DNA of 64,000 nt from CAZDBS01 sp964503775. GTDB taxonomy: Bacteria > Patescibacteriota > Saccharimonadia > Saccharimonadales > CAZDBS01. Each line of letters opens with the position of its first letter. Position 1 is the stretch's first letter. The notes beneath the pieces are model-generated. The model did not search any database. It was not told where the DNA came from and was given only the letters and a program-made list of their open reading frames with translations. The stretch covers positions 48,142 through 112,141 of the forward strand of contig CAZDBS010000001.1 in the NCBI GenBank assembly GCA_964503775.1, given 5' to 3'. A program made the translations under genes and the position numbers. Shown here piece by piece: positions 8,504-17,388 of this stretch.

Positions 8504-8965
8504 ATGAAACAAGCACCTGATTTTACACTGCCAGACCAAAACGGCACGGAGCACTCTCTGAAAGACTATCGTGGTCACTGGGTTGTTCTGTATTTTTATC
8601 CGCGAGACAATACCCCGGGATGTACCGTCGAAGCGTGTAGTTTCCGTGATGCTCGCGATGCTATCGCCGAGTACGGTAACGCAGTGGTGATCGGCATCAG
8701 TAAAGATTCAGTCAAAAGTCACGAGAACTTTACTAAGAAGTTTAACCTCAATTTCACTCTGCTCAGCGACCCAAGCACTGAGACAATCCAGGCTTATGAC
8801 TCGTGGAAAGAGAAATCAATGTATGGTCGGAAATACATGGGTATCATGCGCAACACTTTTATCATCAACCCTGACGGTGAAATTGTCAGAGAGTTTATCA
8901 AAGTCAGCCCGCTGAAACATGTGAGAGAAATCCTCGACGCCCTCGCCGAACTGCAAAAAGCCTAA
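8504..8965 (+). CDS. bcp: thioredoxin-dependent peroxiredoxin (Bcp/PrxQ type)
   Basis: 153 aa. The AhpC/TSA fold has the catalytic PGCTVEACSFRD segment: the peroxidatic Cys is in PGCT and the second Cys is five residues later, the PrxQ spacing. APDFTLPDQNG at the start and the VVLYFYPRDNTPG strand are diagnostic. It reduces peroxides using thioredoxin. GGAGG lies 5 bases before the ATG at 8504, so I prefer this start to the in-frame ATG at 8492. It is divergent from hrcA across the CIRCE element, so oxidative and heat stress control may be linked. Confidence 0.95.
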   Translation: MKQAPDFTLPDQNGTEHSLKDYRGHWVVLYFYPRDNTPGCTVEACSFRDARDAIAEYGNAVVIGISKDSVKSHENFTKKFNLNFTLLSDPSTETIQAYDSWKEKSMYGRKYMGIMRNTFIINPDGEIVREFIKVSPLKHVREILDALAELQKA

Positions 8966-8975
8966 AATTCTAATG

Positions 8976-9010
8976 GTACTTGCGTAGAGGACCGTCCCCT
9001 ACGCAAGTAC
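8976..9010. terminator. bidirectional terminator between bcp and lepA
   Basis: A 16-bp stem with one mismatch (GTACTTGCGTAGAGGA paired with TCCCCTACGCAAGTAC) and a 3-base loop, exactly between two convergent genes. The flanking T-tracts are weak, so it may act mainly as a transcript-end stabiliser. Confidence 0.7.
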
Positions 9011-10780
9011 TTAGTCGCGTTTTAGCATGACTGTAAAGGCCTCGGCGGGGATGTCGACTTTACCGAAGCGCTTCATACGCTCTTTGCCCTTTTTCTGCTT
9101 AGCCCACAACTTTTTCTTGCGTGAGACGTCGCCGCCATAGAGATACCCGGTCACGTCTTTTTTCATAGCTGGGATATCCTCTCGAGCGATAAACTTACCG
9201 CCGATAGCAGCCTGGAGACTAACTTGGAACATTTGTCTGGGGATGACTTCTTTAAGCTTTTCAACCGTCTCTCGGCCAATTGTTTGCGACTCCGAACGAT
9301 GCACCATAATACTTAGTGCATCGACACGGTCACCAGCGACGTAGAAATCCAAACGCACTAGATCCTCAGCTCGATAATCGTTCAGTTCATAATTGAACGA
9401 CCCGTAACCACTGGTGATACTTTTGAGCTGGTCATAAAAATTGGTGAGCAGGTTTGCCAAAGGAGCTTCAAAGTCTATAACCGCCAGCTGGGCGTCGACG
9501 TAGTTGATATTTTTGTGTTGTCCACGAGAAGTCGTGATAAGTTGCAGTACTGAACCGACGAAAGTCTTCGGGCAAACTACCTCACCCTTGATCCATGGTT
9601 CGCGAATCTCTCGGATACTTGCCACATCAGGCAACTCCGAAGCCGATTTGATAATCAGTTCCTCGCCGTTCAACAGCGACACTTCGTAGTCTGTTGATGG
9701 GTTAGTTATGATGAGTTCGAGATTGTATTCACGTTCCAAACGCTCTTTTACGATGTCCATATGAAGCAAACCCAGGAAACCAACTCGGAAGCCAAAACCA
9801 AGCACCGGTGAGTTTTCAGGATCAAATACTAGTGCCGAGTCACTTAGTGATAATTTGGCGATAGCGTCTTTGAGTAGTTGGTAATTCTCATTGCTGTCAG
9901 GGAATAGCCCAGCGTAGACGAATGGCTTCACGTCTTTATATCCCGGTAACTGCTCGACACTCGGGTTTTTGACGAGCGTCACAGTATCACCGACCTTGGC
10001 TTCACTGGTCGATTTCAGGTTGGTGATGATGTAGCCGATCTCGCCAGTGGTAAGTGCCGGTTGTGAACTGGTATTTGGTACCAGCGAACCAACTTCGAGA
10101 GCAATGCCCTGACTCCCGGTGCCGATCATCAGTATAGCGTCGCTTTTATTTATGCGACCGTCCACAACGCGAGCATAGAGGATAACGCCTCGATAGTCGT
10201 CGTAATAGCTGTCAAAGATAAGAGCTCTAGCGGGCGCCTCGACATCACCATGTGGTGGTGGGACTAGTCGAACGACATGCTCCAAGACCTCATCGACTCC
10301 CTGGCCAGTTTTTGCCGAGATAAGTAATATGTCTTCTTTCTTGCAGCCCAGAAGACTGACAACTTCATTGCTTACGCGTTCGACATCAGCGGCTGGCAGA
10401 TCAATTTTGTTCAGCACAGGGATAATCGTCAAATCTGCGGCCAGAGCCAAGTACACGTTCGCCAGAGTCTGAGCCTGGATTCCTTGAGATGCATCGACGA
10501 CGAGCAGCGCGCCCTCACAGGCCTCCAGACTACGGGACACTTCATAGCTAAAATCAACATGCCCAGGGGTATCGATCAGGTTTAATTCGTAATCTTTGTA
10601 CTTCATCCGTACTGGTGCCAACTTGATGGTAATGCCCTTCTCACGCTCCAGATCCATCTTGTCTAACAGCTGTTCTTTCATCAAGCGCTTTTCGACTGTT
10701 CCGGTCAACTCGAGCAAACGATCAGCCAGCGTGCTCTTGCCATGATCTATATGCGCAATAATACAAAAATTCCGAATCAT
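9011..10780 (-). CDS. lepA: elongation factor 4 (LepA), ribosome back-translocase GTPase
   Basis: About 589 aa from the conserved start IRNFCIIAHIDHGKST. It has the G1-G4 GTPase motifs (AHIDHGKST, the EREKGITIK switch region, DTPGHVDF, NKIDLP), the LepA-specific domain and the C-terminal lysine-rich tail. It acts on stalled ribosomes. The open frame continues upstream with in-frame starts at GTG 10795, ATG 10888 and TTG 10933. The ATG at 10888 overlaps the stop of a 26-codon upstream frame as ATGA, so a longer, coupled product is possible. I chose 10780 by homology. No good Shine-Dalgarno precedes any of these starts. Confidence 0.95.
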   Translation of the reverse strand: MIRNFCIIAHIDHGKSTLADRLLELTGTVEKRLMKEQLLDKMDLEREKGITIKLAPVRMKYKDYELNLIDTPGHVDFSYEVSRSLEACEGALLVVDASQGIQAQTLANVYLALAADLTIIPVLNKIDLPAADVERVSNEVVSLLGCKKEDILLISAKTGQGVDEVLEHVVRLVPPPHGDVEAPARALIFDSYYDDYRGVILYARVVDGRINKSDAILMIGTGSQGIALEVGSLVPNTSSQPALTTGEIGYIITNLKSTSEAKVGDTVTLVKNPSVEQLPGYKDVKPFVYAGLFPDSNENYQLLKDAIAKLSLSDSALVFDPENSPVLGFGFRVGFLGLLHMDIVKERLEREYNLELIITNPSTDYEVSLLNGEELIIKSASELPDVASIREIREPWIKGEVVCPKTFVGSVLQLITTSRGQHKNINYVDAQLAVIDFEAPLANLLTNFYDQLKSITSGYGSFNYELNDYRAEDLVRLDFYVAGDRVDALSIMVHRSESQTIGRETVEKLKEVIPRQMFQVSLQAAIGGKFIAREDIPAMKKDVTGYLYGGDVSRKKKLWAKQKKGKERMKRFGKVDIPAEAFTVMLKRD

Positions 10781-10884
10781 TGACTGATCGGTCACACTGC
10801 CCTGCTTAGCGCCAGAGTCGCTAACTCTGGCAGTGTTTTTGGCGAATTGCGGCGTTAACGACTCCGATGCTCGCTCATCGTATG

Positions 10885-10965
10885 TCATATACGACTCGCT
10901 CTGCTTCTCGTCGTAGCCTTGCACTTCAACCAAACCGACTGCAATGATTTAGAGAATTGATTCAT
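10885..10965 (-). CDS. possible 26-aa leader ORF upstream of lepA
   Basis: An ATG 9 bases after a TATACT box (10975-10980), followed by 26 codons rich in Lys and Arg and ending in TGA that overlaps an in-frame lepA ATG (ATGA, 10885-10888). The layout fits a leaderless upstream frame coupled to lepA. A perfect 8-bp hairpin (GCCAGAGT, ACTCTGGC) lies between that ATG and the conserved lepA start. Coding status is unproven. Confidence 0.3.
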   Translation of the reverse strand: MNQFSKSLQSVWLKCKATTRSRASRI

Positions 10966-10985
10966 ATCCAGCAGAGTATAACAGA

Positions 10986-12581
10986 TCAGGTGATTGGACT
11001 ATCGGGTTTGGCTTGGAAGAATATGGCCCGTTTGACTCTTTTTATAATCGGATCAGCTTCACGAAGCTTGAACAATGCCGAGACGATGACATACACGATC
11101 ATGCTGCAACCGACGATGATACTGAACTTAGGCATGAGCGAGAAAAGCCCCTTGTCAGAGACTCGCAACGGCAAAACCCTTATAAGAGTATAGAGAACAA
11201 ACGACATGATACCCGTCGCTGAAATCATCCGCAGGATACCTGTCAGAAACGACATAGTGAAAAATCCAGGGTAACGTTTCGTCAGAACAGTGATCAGAAT
11301 CATCACTTCCACAAGCGCGGTTAGAGATTGGGCAATTGCTAGGCCTTGTATGCCATAAGCACCTGGCCTGGCAAGTGTAATGGCGAGGGTGATGTTAAGC
11401 AATATCGAGAAAACCGAGATTTTGAGCGGCGTTTTGGTATCGTGATGAGCATAATAGACACGAGACATGATATGGAATATCGAACGGAAGAAAATCGATA
11501 CCACTAGTAACCCGACCAGGGAGGCCACGACCTTGTTGCCCTGACCCGTGACGAGACGAACTAGATATCCGCGACCAAAATAAGCTATGGCACTGACCGG
11601 CATCGCCAGCCAGATGATAATTCGAAGTACTGCGAGTAGTTCCTTTTTGAACAGATCAGGACGACCCTGGTTGATACGCTCCGTCATCTGCGGGAATGCC
11701 GCCGTTGATATCGCGACACCGATGAGGTTGATTGGCACAGCATGTAGGTTGAAAGCGACCTGATATAGACCGACCGCTGTCTTACTGATCCCCGAAGCGA
11801 TGTTATTCTCGACGATGTTATTCACATAGTCAATGCTCTGGTCAAAAGAACGAGCCGGCAAGATGCGCAAAACTTCCCGAAATCCATGGTTTTTCCAAAA
11901 AATCCTGGGGAAGTAAACGAACCCTAAGCCCTGTAGCCCACTGGCCGCAGTGATGAGCTGCACGATGGCTCCGATGATCACGCCGAAAGCTACACCCTCT
12001 ATACCGAAGCGCGGGTAGAGATAGATGACCCCGAGGATGATACAGAGATTGTAAACAGACGGTGCCAACGCTACGAAGAAAAATCGCCTGACAGCTTGTT
12101 GCATACTAGCCATCACGCTCGAGATCGCAAACAGGAATGGATTGACAGACATTAACCTCATCATTGTCGCTACGTGAGCCTGTAGTTCACTGTCAAAACC
12201 AGGCGCCAGTAATTTACTGAGAGGCCCCGCAAAAATAATCATGATGATCGAAGCAATGAGAGCCAACAGAGCCATGAAGTTCATCAGACTTGACGACAGC
12301 TCCCAGGCTGATTTGCGGTTGCCCTTGCTCAGACGCTCGCTGAGTATTGGAATAAACGTCACACTTAGTGCGCCGGAGGTCAGTATGGCAAACATGAAAT
12401 CCGGTACGCGGAATGCCGTTAGGTAGGCGCTATACAATGGATTGTTTAGTCCAACATTACCGGCCAGTAAGCGTTCGCGCCATAATCCTAAGAACATCGA
12501 CATAAATGCCGAACCTGATAACAACCAGGCAGCATTGCCGACAGTTAGTTTGGCATTGGCACGTCTAAGGAAGCGATTCAT
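10986..12581 (-). CDS. murJ: lipid II flippase MurJ (MviN)
   Basis: 531 aa, a polytopic inner-membrane protein with about 14 predicted spans, typical of MurJ. It has the N-terminal LSGSAFMSMFLGLWRERLLA, the conserved FRVPDFMFAILTSGALSVTFIPILSE and the C-terminal ALVEVMILITVL. It flips lipid II for peptidoglycan synthesis, so the cell builds its own wall; UppP at 58.3 kb belongs to the same cycle. A TATAAT box lies 9 bases before the ATG. The lepA region starts about 50 bp downstream on the same strand. Confidence 0.95.
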   Translation of the reverse strand: MNRFLRRANAKLTVGNAAWLLSGSAFMSMFLGLWRERLLAGNVGLNNPLYSAYLTAFRVPDFMFAILTSGALSVTFIPILSERLSKGNRKSAWELSSSLMNFMALLALIASIIMIIFAGPLSKLLAPGFDSELQAHVATMMRLMSVNPFLFAISSVMASMQQAVRRFFFVALAPSVYNLCIILGVIYLYPRFGIEGVAFGVIIGAIVQLITAASGLQGLGFVYFPRIFWKNHGFREVLRILPARSFDQSIDYVNNIVENNIASGISKTAVGLYQVAFNLHAVPINLIGVAISTAAFPQMTERINQGRPDLFKKELLAVLRIIIWLAMPVSAIAYFGRGYLVRLVTGQGNKVVASLVGLLVVSIFFRSIFHIMSRVYYAHHDTKTPLKISVFSILLNITLAITLARPGAYGIQGLAIAQSLTALVEVMILITVLTKRYPGFFTMSFLTGILRMISATGIMSFVLYTLIRVLPLRVSDKGLFSLMPKFSIIVGCSMIVYVIVSALFKLREADPIIKRVKRAIFFQAKPDSPIT

Positions 12582-12639
12582 TACCGACTAATTATAGGGA
12601 CGTCGTCCTTTTCCACCAAGCCGATATATTTCGAGGTTT

Positions 12640-14520
12640 CTAAGCCAGAAGTGCAGCGTCTTTGGGTAATTTAGTACCAACAAAAAGTTTCTTCACTTCG
12701 TCAGCGTCTAGGGTTTCTTTCTCTAGTAGGGCGACTTTGATCTTCTCCAGGAACACTTGGTTTTGTCTGATAACGACCTCGGCTCGCTTGGCGGCTTCAT
12801 CGATAAGCTCGGCGACTTCCTCGTCAATCATCTTGGCTGTTTCTTCTGAGTAGTTACGTTCATGAACCAAGCGATCTAACATCATGCCATCCTCAGTATG
12901 AAACGCTTTGTTGCGAAGTTTGGAACCCATCCCCTGCTCAGCTACCATCTCGCGAGCCATTTGTGCCGCTTTCTGGAGATCGTTGCCAGCACCCGTGGTG
13001 ACCGAGTTGTCACCATAGATAACCTTTTCGGCTACACGTCCACCCAAGACACGAGCCAATACGTCTTTGTACTCGTTGATTGAATGATAACTTTTGTCAT
13101 CTTCATCGAGGAACCAAGTGACCCCGCCCGTACCGCCTCTCGGGATGATTGTGACCTTGTGGACATAACTTTCGCGTGAGAGTACTGCACCTACTAGCGC
13201 ATGACCGCCCTCGTGGTAAGCAGAAAGTTCTTTTTCCCTGTCTGACATGGCTCTAGACTTACGCTCAGGACCGATAGCAACCTTCTCGAAAGCTTCGGTA
13301 ACATCAGAATCGGTGATGATCTTGCGATTGTTGCGTGCGGCGATGATTGCCGCTTCGTTGGCTAGGTTGGCAAGGTCTGCCCCAGCCATGCCAGCTGTTT
13401 TCTTCGATAATTCTTTGATCTTCACAGTCGAGTCGAGTGGTTTTTTGTCGAAGTGGACTTTGAGAATCGCTTCGCGTTCAGCCCGTTCCGGGAGGCTGAT
13501 CATCACCCGACGATCAAAGCGTCCAGGACGTAGCAACGCCGGATCAAGCACGTCTGCTCGGTTGGTTGCCGCCAGCACTATGACATTGGTACCTTGTTCG
13601 AACCCGTCCATCTCCACCAATATCTGATTGAGAGTTTGTTCACGTTCATCGTGTCCGCCGCCCATACCCGACCCACGACGACGCCCGACGGCATCAATCT
13701 CGTCGATGAAGATGATGCAAGGCGCATTCTTCTTGGCTTTGGCGAACAGATCACGGACACGCGAGGCACCAACACCCACGAACATCTCGACGAACTCTGA
13801 TCCAGAGATTGAGAAAAACGGAACATTGGCTTCGCCAGCCACCGCACGGGCCAACATCGTCTTACCAGTACCGGGAGGGCCTACAAGCAGCACACCTTTA
13901 GGAATTTTGGCGCCAACTTCTTCGAATTTCTTCGGAAATTTGAGAAACTCCACAACTTCCTGCAAATCCTGCTTCGCCTCAGCATTACCGGCAACGTCTT
14001 TAAAACTAACTATGTCCTTCTCGTTGCCATAGAGCCGAGCTTTGGATTTTCCGAAACTCATCGCTTGATTACCCTGACCCTGAGCCTGTTTCATCATCCA
14101 GAATATGCCAAGGAAGAACAACAGAGGTATAAACAGTTGTCCACCAATGATCCACAGACTCCCGGTATCTGATTCTTTGCGATACTCCGTAGCAACTTTG
14201 GTAGTATCTAAGCCTTCATCCTTGAGACTTGTTTGAGGGTCTTTGCGACTTTTGAGAGTCGGCTTGTCTTTGTCGCGTTCGGTTATATCGATATTGCCAC
14301 TGCTGATACCAACCTCGAGTTTTTTCAGCTCCCCGTTGTTGGCGCGCGTCACAACCTCAGAAAGCGGAATCTCCTTCAATGTCGGTTTGTTGCCAGACGT
14401 CGCCGCCCACACCACTAGGCCTATGAGCACCAACAGTGCCAAGAAGCCGGCATTTTTCATCCCGCGACGACCGGGTTTCGGTACATTTGCCATACGTTTT
14501 TTCTCCATAGCTTTCTTCAT
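12640..14520 (-). CDS. ftsH: ATP-dependent zinc metalloprotease FtsH
   Basis: 626 aa. Two N-terminal membrane spans (about 23-42 and 125-142) flank a small periplasmic domain. Next come the AAA module with Walker A GPPGTGKT, Walker B IIFIDEIDAVGRRRG and the second region of homology, then the M41 protease domain with the zinc motif HEGGH (HExxH; most FtsH have HEAGH) and the distal Asp in GGRVAEKVIYGD. It degrades membrane and regulatory proteins. The ATG overlaps the tilS stop as TAATG, indicating translational coupling. Confidence 0.98.
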   Translation of the reverse strand: MKKAMEKKRMANVPKPGRRGMKNAGFLALLVLIGLVVWAATSGNKPTLKEIPLSEVVTRANNGELKKLEVGISSGNIDITERDKDKPTLKSRKDPQTSLKDEGLDTTKVATEYRKESDTGSLWIIGGQLFIPLLFFLGIFWMMKQAQGQGNQAMSFGKSKARLYGNEKDIVSFKDVAGNAEAKQDLQEVVEFLKFPKKFEEVGAKIPKGVLLVGPPGTGKTMLARAVAGEANVPFFSISGSEFVEMFVGVGASRVRDLFAKAKKNAPCIIFIDEIDAVGRRRGSGMGGGHDEREQTLNQILVEMDGFEQGTNVIVLAATNRADVLDPALLRPGRFDRRVMISLPERAEREAILKVHFDKKPLDSTVKIKELSKKTAGMAGADLANLANEAAIIAARNNRKIITDSDVTEAFEKVAIGPERKSRAMSDREKELSAYHEGGHALVGAVLSRESYVHKVTIIPRGGTGGVTWFLDEDDKSYHSINEYKDVLARVLGGRVAEKVIYGDNSVTTGAGNDLQKAAQMAREMVAEQGMGSKLRNKAFHTEDGMMLDRLVHERNYSEETAKMIDEEVAELIDEAAKRAEVVIRQNQVFLEKIKVALLEKETLDADEVKKLFVGTKLPKDAALLA

Positions 14521-15440
14521 TATACTGTCTCCCCACCTCTATCCACAATCTGAATACGTTCACGCCAAATTTTCATATCTATATGATGACATACATTGAT
14601 AAGTTTACGAGATGGTAGATTCATGATCCCGTATAGTAGTCTATCGACAGATCTGCGGTCAACATCCCTAGCTTGATGCTGACGCAATACTGCCATCAAC
14701 ACTTCCCTTTGTACTTCTATTGGCAGCGAACGAAAATGATCTCGATCATAGCTATGTAACTCCTCGGTCTTGAGATTATCAATTACGTCTTCGAGCATAC
14801 TATCGATCTCTGTGTTGATAACTCTCATGACAGCAATGATTGATCTTAACTGGTCACACGCAGATGGATCTGCTTCGTAGAGTTTAGGCAAGACTACATG
14901 CCGGATGTAGTTGCGTCTGTATCTGGTATCAACGTTCGACGAGTCCTCGTGCCATTTCAGATGATGTTGTCTGGCATACTCGACGAGTCTAGATTTTGGC
15001 ATGTCGAGTAATGGTCGTACATATTCTCTGGTACTAGCCAGGCTTGTAAGTCCTCTTCGACCTGTACCACGCATGATGTTGTGCACCGCGGTTTCGATGA
15101 CGTCATCCTCATGATGAGCGGTGATGATTGCCTCCGCCCCATACGTTTCCCTCGCTTCATTGAGAAATGCATAGCGGTTCTCTCTCGCCGTTGCTTCACT
15201 CGTATCTGGACCTAGGCTACCTCTGCCCAACACAAACTCCAGCCCGTAGTCTTTAGCAACTTTCTGTACGAGCTCAGCATCAGCGTGACTATCTGACCGA
15301 ATGCCATGATCGAAGTGCGCCACAACTAGCCTAGGTTGCGATTTCAGTAGTTGGATTTCGGAGTTTACTAACATATGCAATAAAACCATTGAATCCACCC
15401 CGCCCGATACGGCGACAATATAGACTGATTCGCTTGTCAT
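14520..15440 (-). CDS. tilS: tRNA(Ile)-lysidine synthetase TilS
   Basis: 306 aa from the chosen ATG. The PP-loop is VAVSGGVDSMVLLHML at the very start, followed by ARENRYAFL, ITAHHEDDVIETAVHNIMRGTGRRGL and the RRNYIRHVVLP segment. It converts C34 of the CAU anticodon of tRNA-Ile2 to lysidine. A longer frame starts at 15500, but a TATGAT box sits 7 bases before the ATG at 15440, where the family starts. The C-terminal TilS substrate-binding domain is short or absent. It is coupled to ftsH. A CAU tRNA stands divergent 60 bp away and the Ile2 candidate is at 29 kb. Confidence 0.94.
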   Translation of the reverse strand: MTSESVYIVAVSGGVDSMVLLHMLVNSEIQLLKSQPRLVVAHFDHGIRSDSHADAELVQKVAKDYGLEFVLGRGSLGPDTSEATARENRYAFLNEARETYGAEAIITAHHEDDVIETAVHNIMRGTGRRGLTSLASTREYVRPLLDMPKSRLVEYARQHHLKWHEDSSNVDTRYRRNYIRHVVLPKLYEADPSACDQLRSIIAVMRVINTEIDSMLEDVIDNLKTEELHSYDRDHFRSLPIEVQREVLMAVLRQHQARDVDRRSVDRLLYGIMNLPSRKLINVCHHIDMKIWRERIQIVDRGGETV

Positions 15441-15500
15441 GATCCGTATCATATCAAAAGGCTTCATAACAGATAAGAAATATGATAGTATTCCCCTCAC

Positions 15501-15577
15501 GGCAGGGTAGCTCAGTTGGTTAGAGCACAGGACTCATAAGCCTGGGGTCGCGAGTTCAAATCTCGCCCCTGCTACCA
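15501..15577 (+). tRNA. tRNA-Met (CAT), elongator type
   Basis: 77 nt with encoded CCA and a full cloverleaf. The acceptor is GGCAGGG/CCCTGCT with a G1-U72 wobble as in Bacillus elongator tRNA-Met, the anticodon loop is CTCATAA and the T-arm GCGAG-TTCAAAT-CTCGC. Position 31-39 is an A-G mismatch. The identity is chosen over Ile2 because the CAT tRNA at 29.0 kb resembles Ile2 more closely. Confidence 0.9.
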
Positions 15578-15611
15578 AATCAAAAACCCCGAGTAATCGG
15601 GGTTTTTGATT
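15578..15611 (+). terminator. intrinsic terminator after tRNA-Met
   Basis: A strong GC-rich stem (ACCCCGA/TCGGGGT, extended by A-T pairs) with loop GTAA and a T5 run directly after the tRNA CCA. It can also work on the minus strand for the 37-codon frame. Confidence 0.85.
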
Positions 15612-15627
15612 GATTCATCTACTCGCC

Positions 15628-15741
15628 TTATGAGGCGGATGACTCACTGAGTAATTCGTCGATCCAGTCAAACCTTTCATCAGGCGTGTCTGAAAGCTCA
15701 TACTCAAATTTGTATTGATTAGATTCTGGTGATTTAGCCAT
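15628..15741 (-). CDS. 37-aa acidic peptide with strong promoter
   Basis: ATG-to-TAA frame of 38 codons starting MAKSPESNQ, with a central SDTPDERFDWIDELLSES, strongly acidic. I recognise no family. Support comes from a near-perfect promoter 80 bp upstream, a palindrome at the start site and a terminator directly downstream, which together define a short transcription unit with nothing else in it. The Shine-Dalgarno (AAAGGG) is weak. Confidence 0.5.
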   Translation of the reverse strand: MAKSPESNQYKFEYELSDTPDERFDWIDELLSESSAS

Positions 15742-15805
15742 TGTTTTCTACCCTTTTTCTGCGTCCACAGTTCCTAAGAACTGCGGGTTACTGTTTAATG
15801 TTTGT

Positions 15806-15815
15806 TGTCATGACA
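15806..15815. promoter_or_regulatory. palindrome at start site of small-peptide unit
   Basis: TGTCATGACA, a perfect 10-bp palindrome about 9 bp downstream of the -10 box, i.e. at or just after the expected transcription start. It is a possible repressor operator. The leader further down also holds a small hairpin, CAGTTCTTAGGAACTG. Confidence 0.4.
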
Positions 15816-15823
15816 GTGATTAA

Positions 15824-15852
15824 ATATTAGCATAAGCTTGTTATTTTGTCAA
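15824..15852 (-). promoter_or_regulatory. promoter TTGACA-N17-TAATAT
   Basis: TTGACA (15847-15852) and TAATAT (15824-15829) on the minus strand with an ideal 17-bp spacer. It is one of the best promoter matches in the window and drives only the 37-codon frame. Confidence 0.75.
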
Positions 15853-15966
15853 TAACTTTCTACTGGTACTATTATCCCTGCCTGTAGCGCCAGGGTATTT
15901 ATATTGCATATCAGTTATGTTAAAATTCCAGTAGTTTTATCAAACAAAAACGACTAAACTTCAGAT

Positions 15967-17331
15967 ATGTCATCTCCACTCAAAACATCATTCGACGTCA
16001 TTGTAATCGGTAGCGGTGCGGCCGGTGGTGTAGCCGCTCATATCTTAGCCGGCGCAGGCAAAAGTGTCGCGATTGTTGAGCAGGACCATCTCGGAGGAGA
16101 TAGTGTGCATTACAGCGTTGTCCCTCGGGCGTCACTCATCGAATCAGCCCGTCGTTACCGTGAGGCACGTAGCAATATGCCCTTCGGAGTTCGCACTCCA
16201 TCCATCACCTATAGTTATCCGTCGTTCCGAGGTCGCAAAGATGAGGTCATCGCATCGATATCACCAGGCAAAGCCACTTATCAGGATGATGGGATTGTCG
16301 TTATCAATGGCAAAGCTATGTTTACTGGTCACCACACCATCCTAGTTGGCGACCAGAAATACAAAGCTCGAGATTTTATCATCGCTACCGGGAGTAGCCC
16401 GGCTATCCCAGATGTTGACGATTTGGAAGAACTGGGTTTTCTCACTTACAAAGAAGCGGTCAATCTCAATTCCCCACCCAAGATCCTGGCGATTATCGGC
16501 AGCGATGCCACGGCCGTCGAGTTTGCCGATTACTTCGCCACACTTGGTTCGCAGGTGACTATCATCACGTCTGACACCAGACTATTGGTTGAGGAGGACA
16601 AATCCACCAGTGATTTTGTGGAGAATAACTTCCGAGCCAGAGGTATTGAGGTGCTGGTCGGCAGCACAGCGCTTGGTGTTGATAAATTCCGAGGTCGCAA
16701 AGTCGTAACTTATCTCCGAAACGGCGCACAACACGAGATCAGCTGTGATGACATCCTCGTTTCAACCAAATATACCCCAAGAGTCGATCTAAATCTCGAA
16801 GCAGTTGGCGTCAAATACAACGTGCGAGGTATCAAAGTAGATGAAACCATGAGGACTTCGTCCTCTCATGTATATGCTATCGGCGATGTAACCAACGAAG
16901 CTCCCTACCACGACGCCGCCATCCAGCAGGCCAAAGTTGCCGCTCACAATCTACTACACAAGCGCAAAGTCCTCATGCATTATCACGCCATCCCGAGAGT
17001 AATCTTCACCAACCCCGAGATTGCAGTTGTCGGACACACTGAAACCGAAGCCCGTGAGGCGGGGGTAAAACTGCATGTCGCCACCGCTTCGATCGCAACC
17101 GTCGGTAAATCCCACGTCACCGATGAAGATTATGGATTTGTCAAAGTCATCACTAGTAAGTCCGGCCAGATCCTTGGCGGAACAGTCATCGCTCCGAATG
17201 CCAGCGAAGTTATTCACGAGCTGGCACTTGCCGTCAGTGTCGGTCTGACCGCTGCCGACATAGCCAATACCATCCATGTCTTTCCTAGTTACTCTGAGGC
17301 CGTCAAGATCGCCTGTCAGAAGCTTGTGTAA
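15967..17331 (+). CDS. FAD-dependent pyridine nucleotide oxidoreductase lacking the redox disulfide
   Basis: 454 aa of the dihydrolipoamide dehydrogenase / mercuric reductase family. It shows the FAD motif VIVIGSGAAGGVAA, the second dinucleotide fold ILAIIGSDATAVEFADYFATLG, the FAD site VYAIGDVTNEAPY and the dimerisation domain. The usual GGxCxxxGCIPSK disulfide segment is GGDSVHYSVVPRAS, with no Cys at either position, and the C-terminal HxHP motif is HVFP. It therefore cannot use the classical dithiol mechanism and may be an NAD(P)H oxidase, quinone or flavin reductase. A TAAACT box 6 bases before the ATG suggests a leaderless message. Confidence 0.85.
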   Translation: MSSPLKTSFDVIVIGSGAAGGVAAHILAGAGKSVAIVEQDHLGGDSVHYSVVPRASLIESARRYREARSNMPFGVRTPSITYSYPSFRGRKDEVIASISPGKATYQDDGIVVINGKAMFTGHHTILVGDQKYKARDFIIATGSSPAIPDVDDLEELGFLTYKEAVNLNSPPKILAIIGSDATAVEFADYFATLGSQVTIITSDTRLLVEEDKSTSDFVENNFRARGIEVLVGSTALGVDKFRGRKVVTYLRNGAQHEISCDDILVSTKYTPRVDLNLEAVGVKYNVRGIKVDETMRTSSSHVYAIGDVTNEAPYHDAAIQQAKVAAHNLLHKRKVLMHYHAIPRVIFTNPEIAVVGHTETEAREAGVKLHVATASIATVGKSHVTDEDYGFVKVITSKSGQILGGTVIAPNASEVIHELALAVSVGLTAADIANTIHVFPSYSEAVKIACQKLV

Positions 17332-17343
17332 AACTCTTGCATT

Positions 17344-17357
17344 TCCCAAAATTGGGA
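17344..17357. promoter_or_regulatory. 14-bp perfect palindrome upstream of WhiB-like gene
   Basis: TCCCAAAATTGGGA lies 31 bp before the WhiB-like start and 12 bp after the oxidoreductase stop. It could be an operator; it has no T-tract and is an unlikely terminator. Confidence 0.4.
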
Positions 17358-17388
17358 GCATCATGGATGTAGAGAGGAGAAAATAAAA

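Noticed and set aside
10888..10933. TTG start of lepA at 10933
   Set aside because: No ribosome site, and the added residues have no counterpart in LepA; the ATG at 10888 remains a weaker alternative to 10780.
13247..14032. Plus-strand frames opposite ftsH
   Set aside because: Shadow frames of a conserved gene, without start signals.
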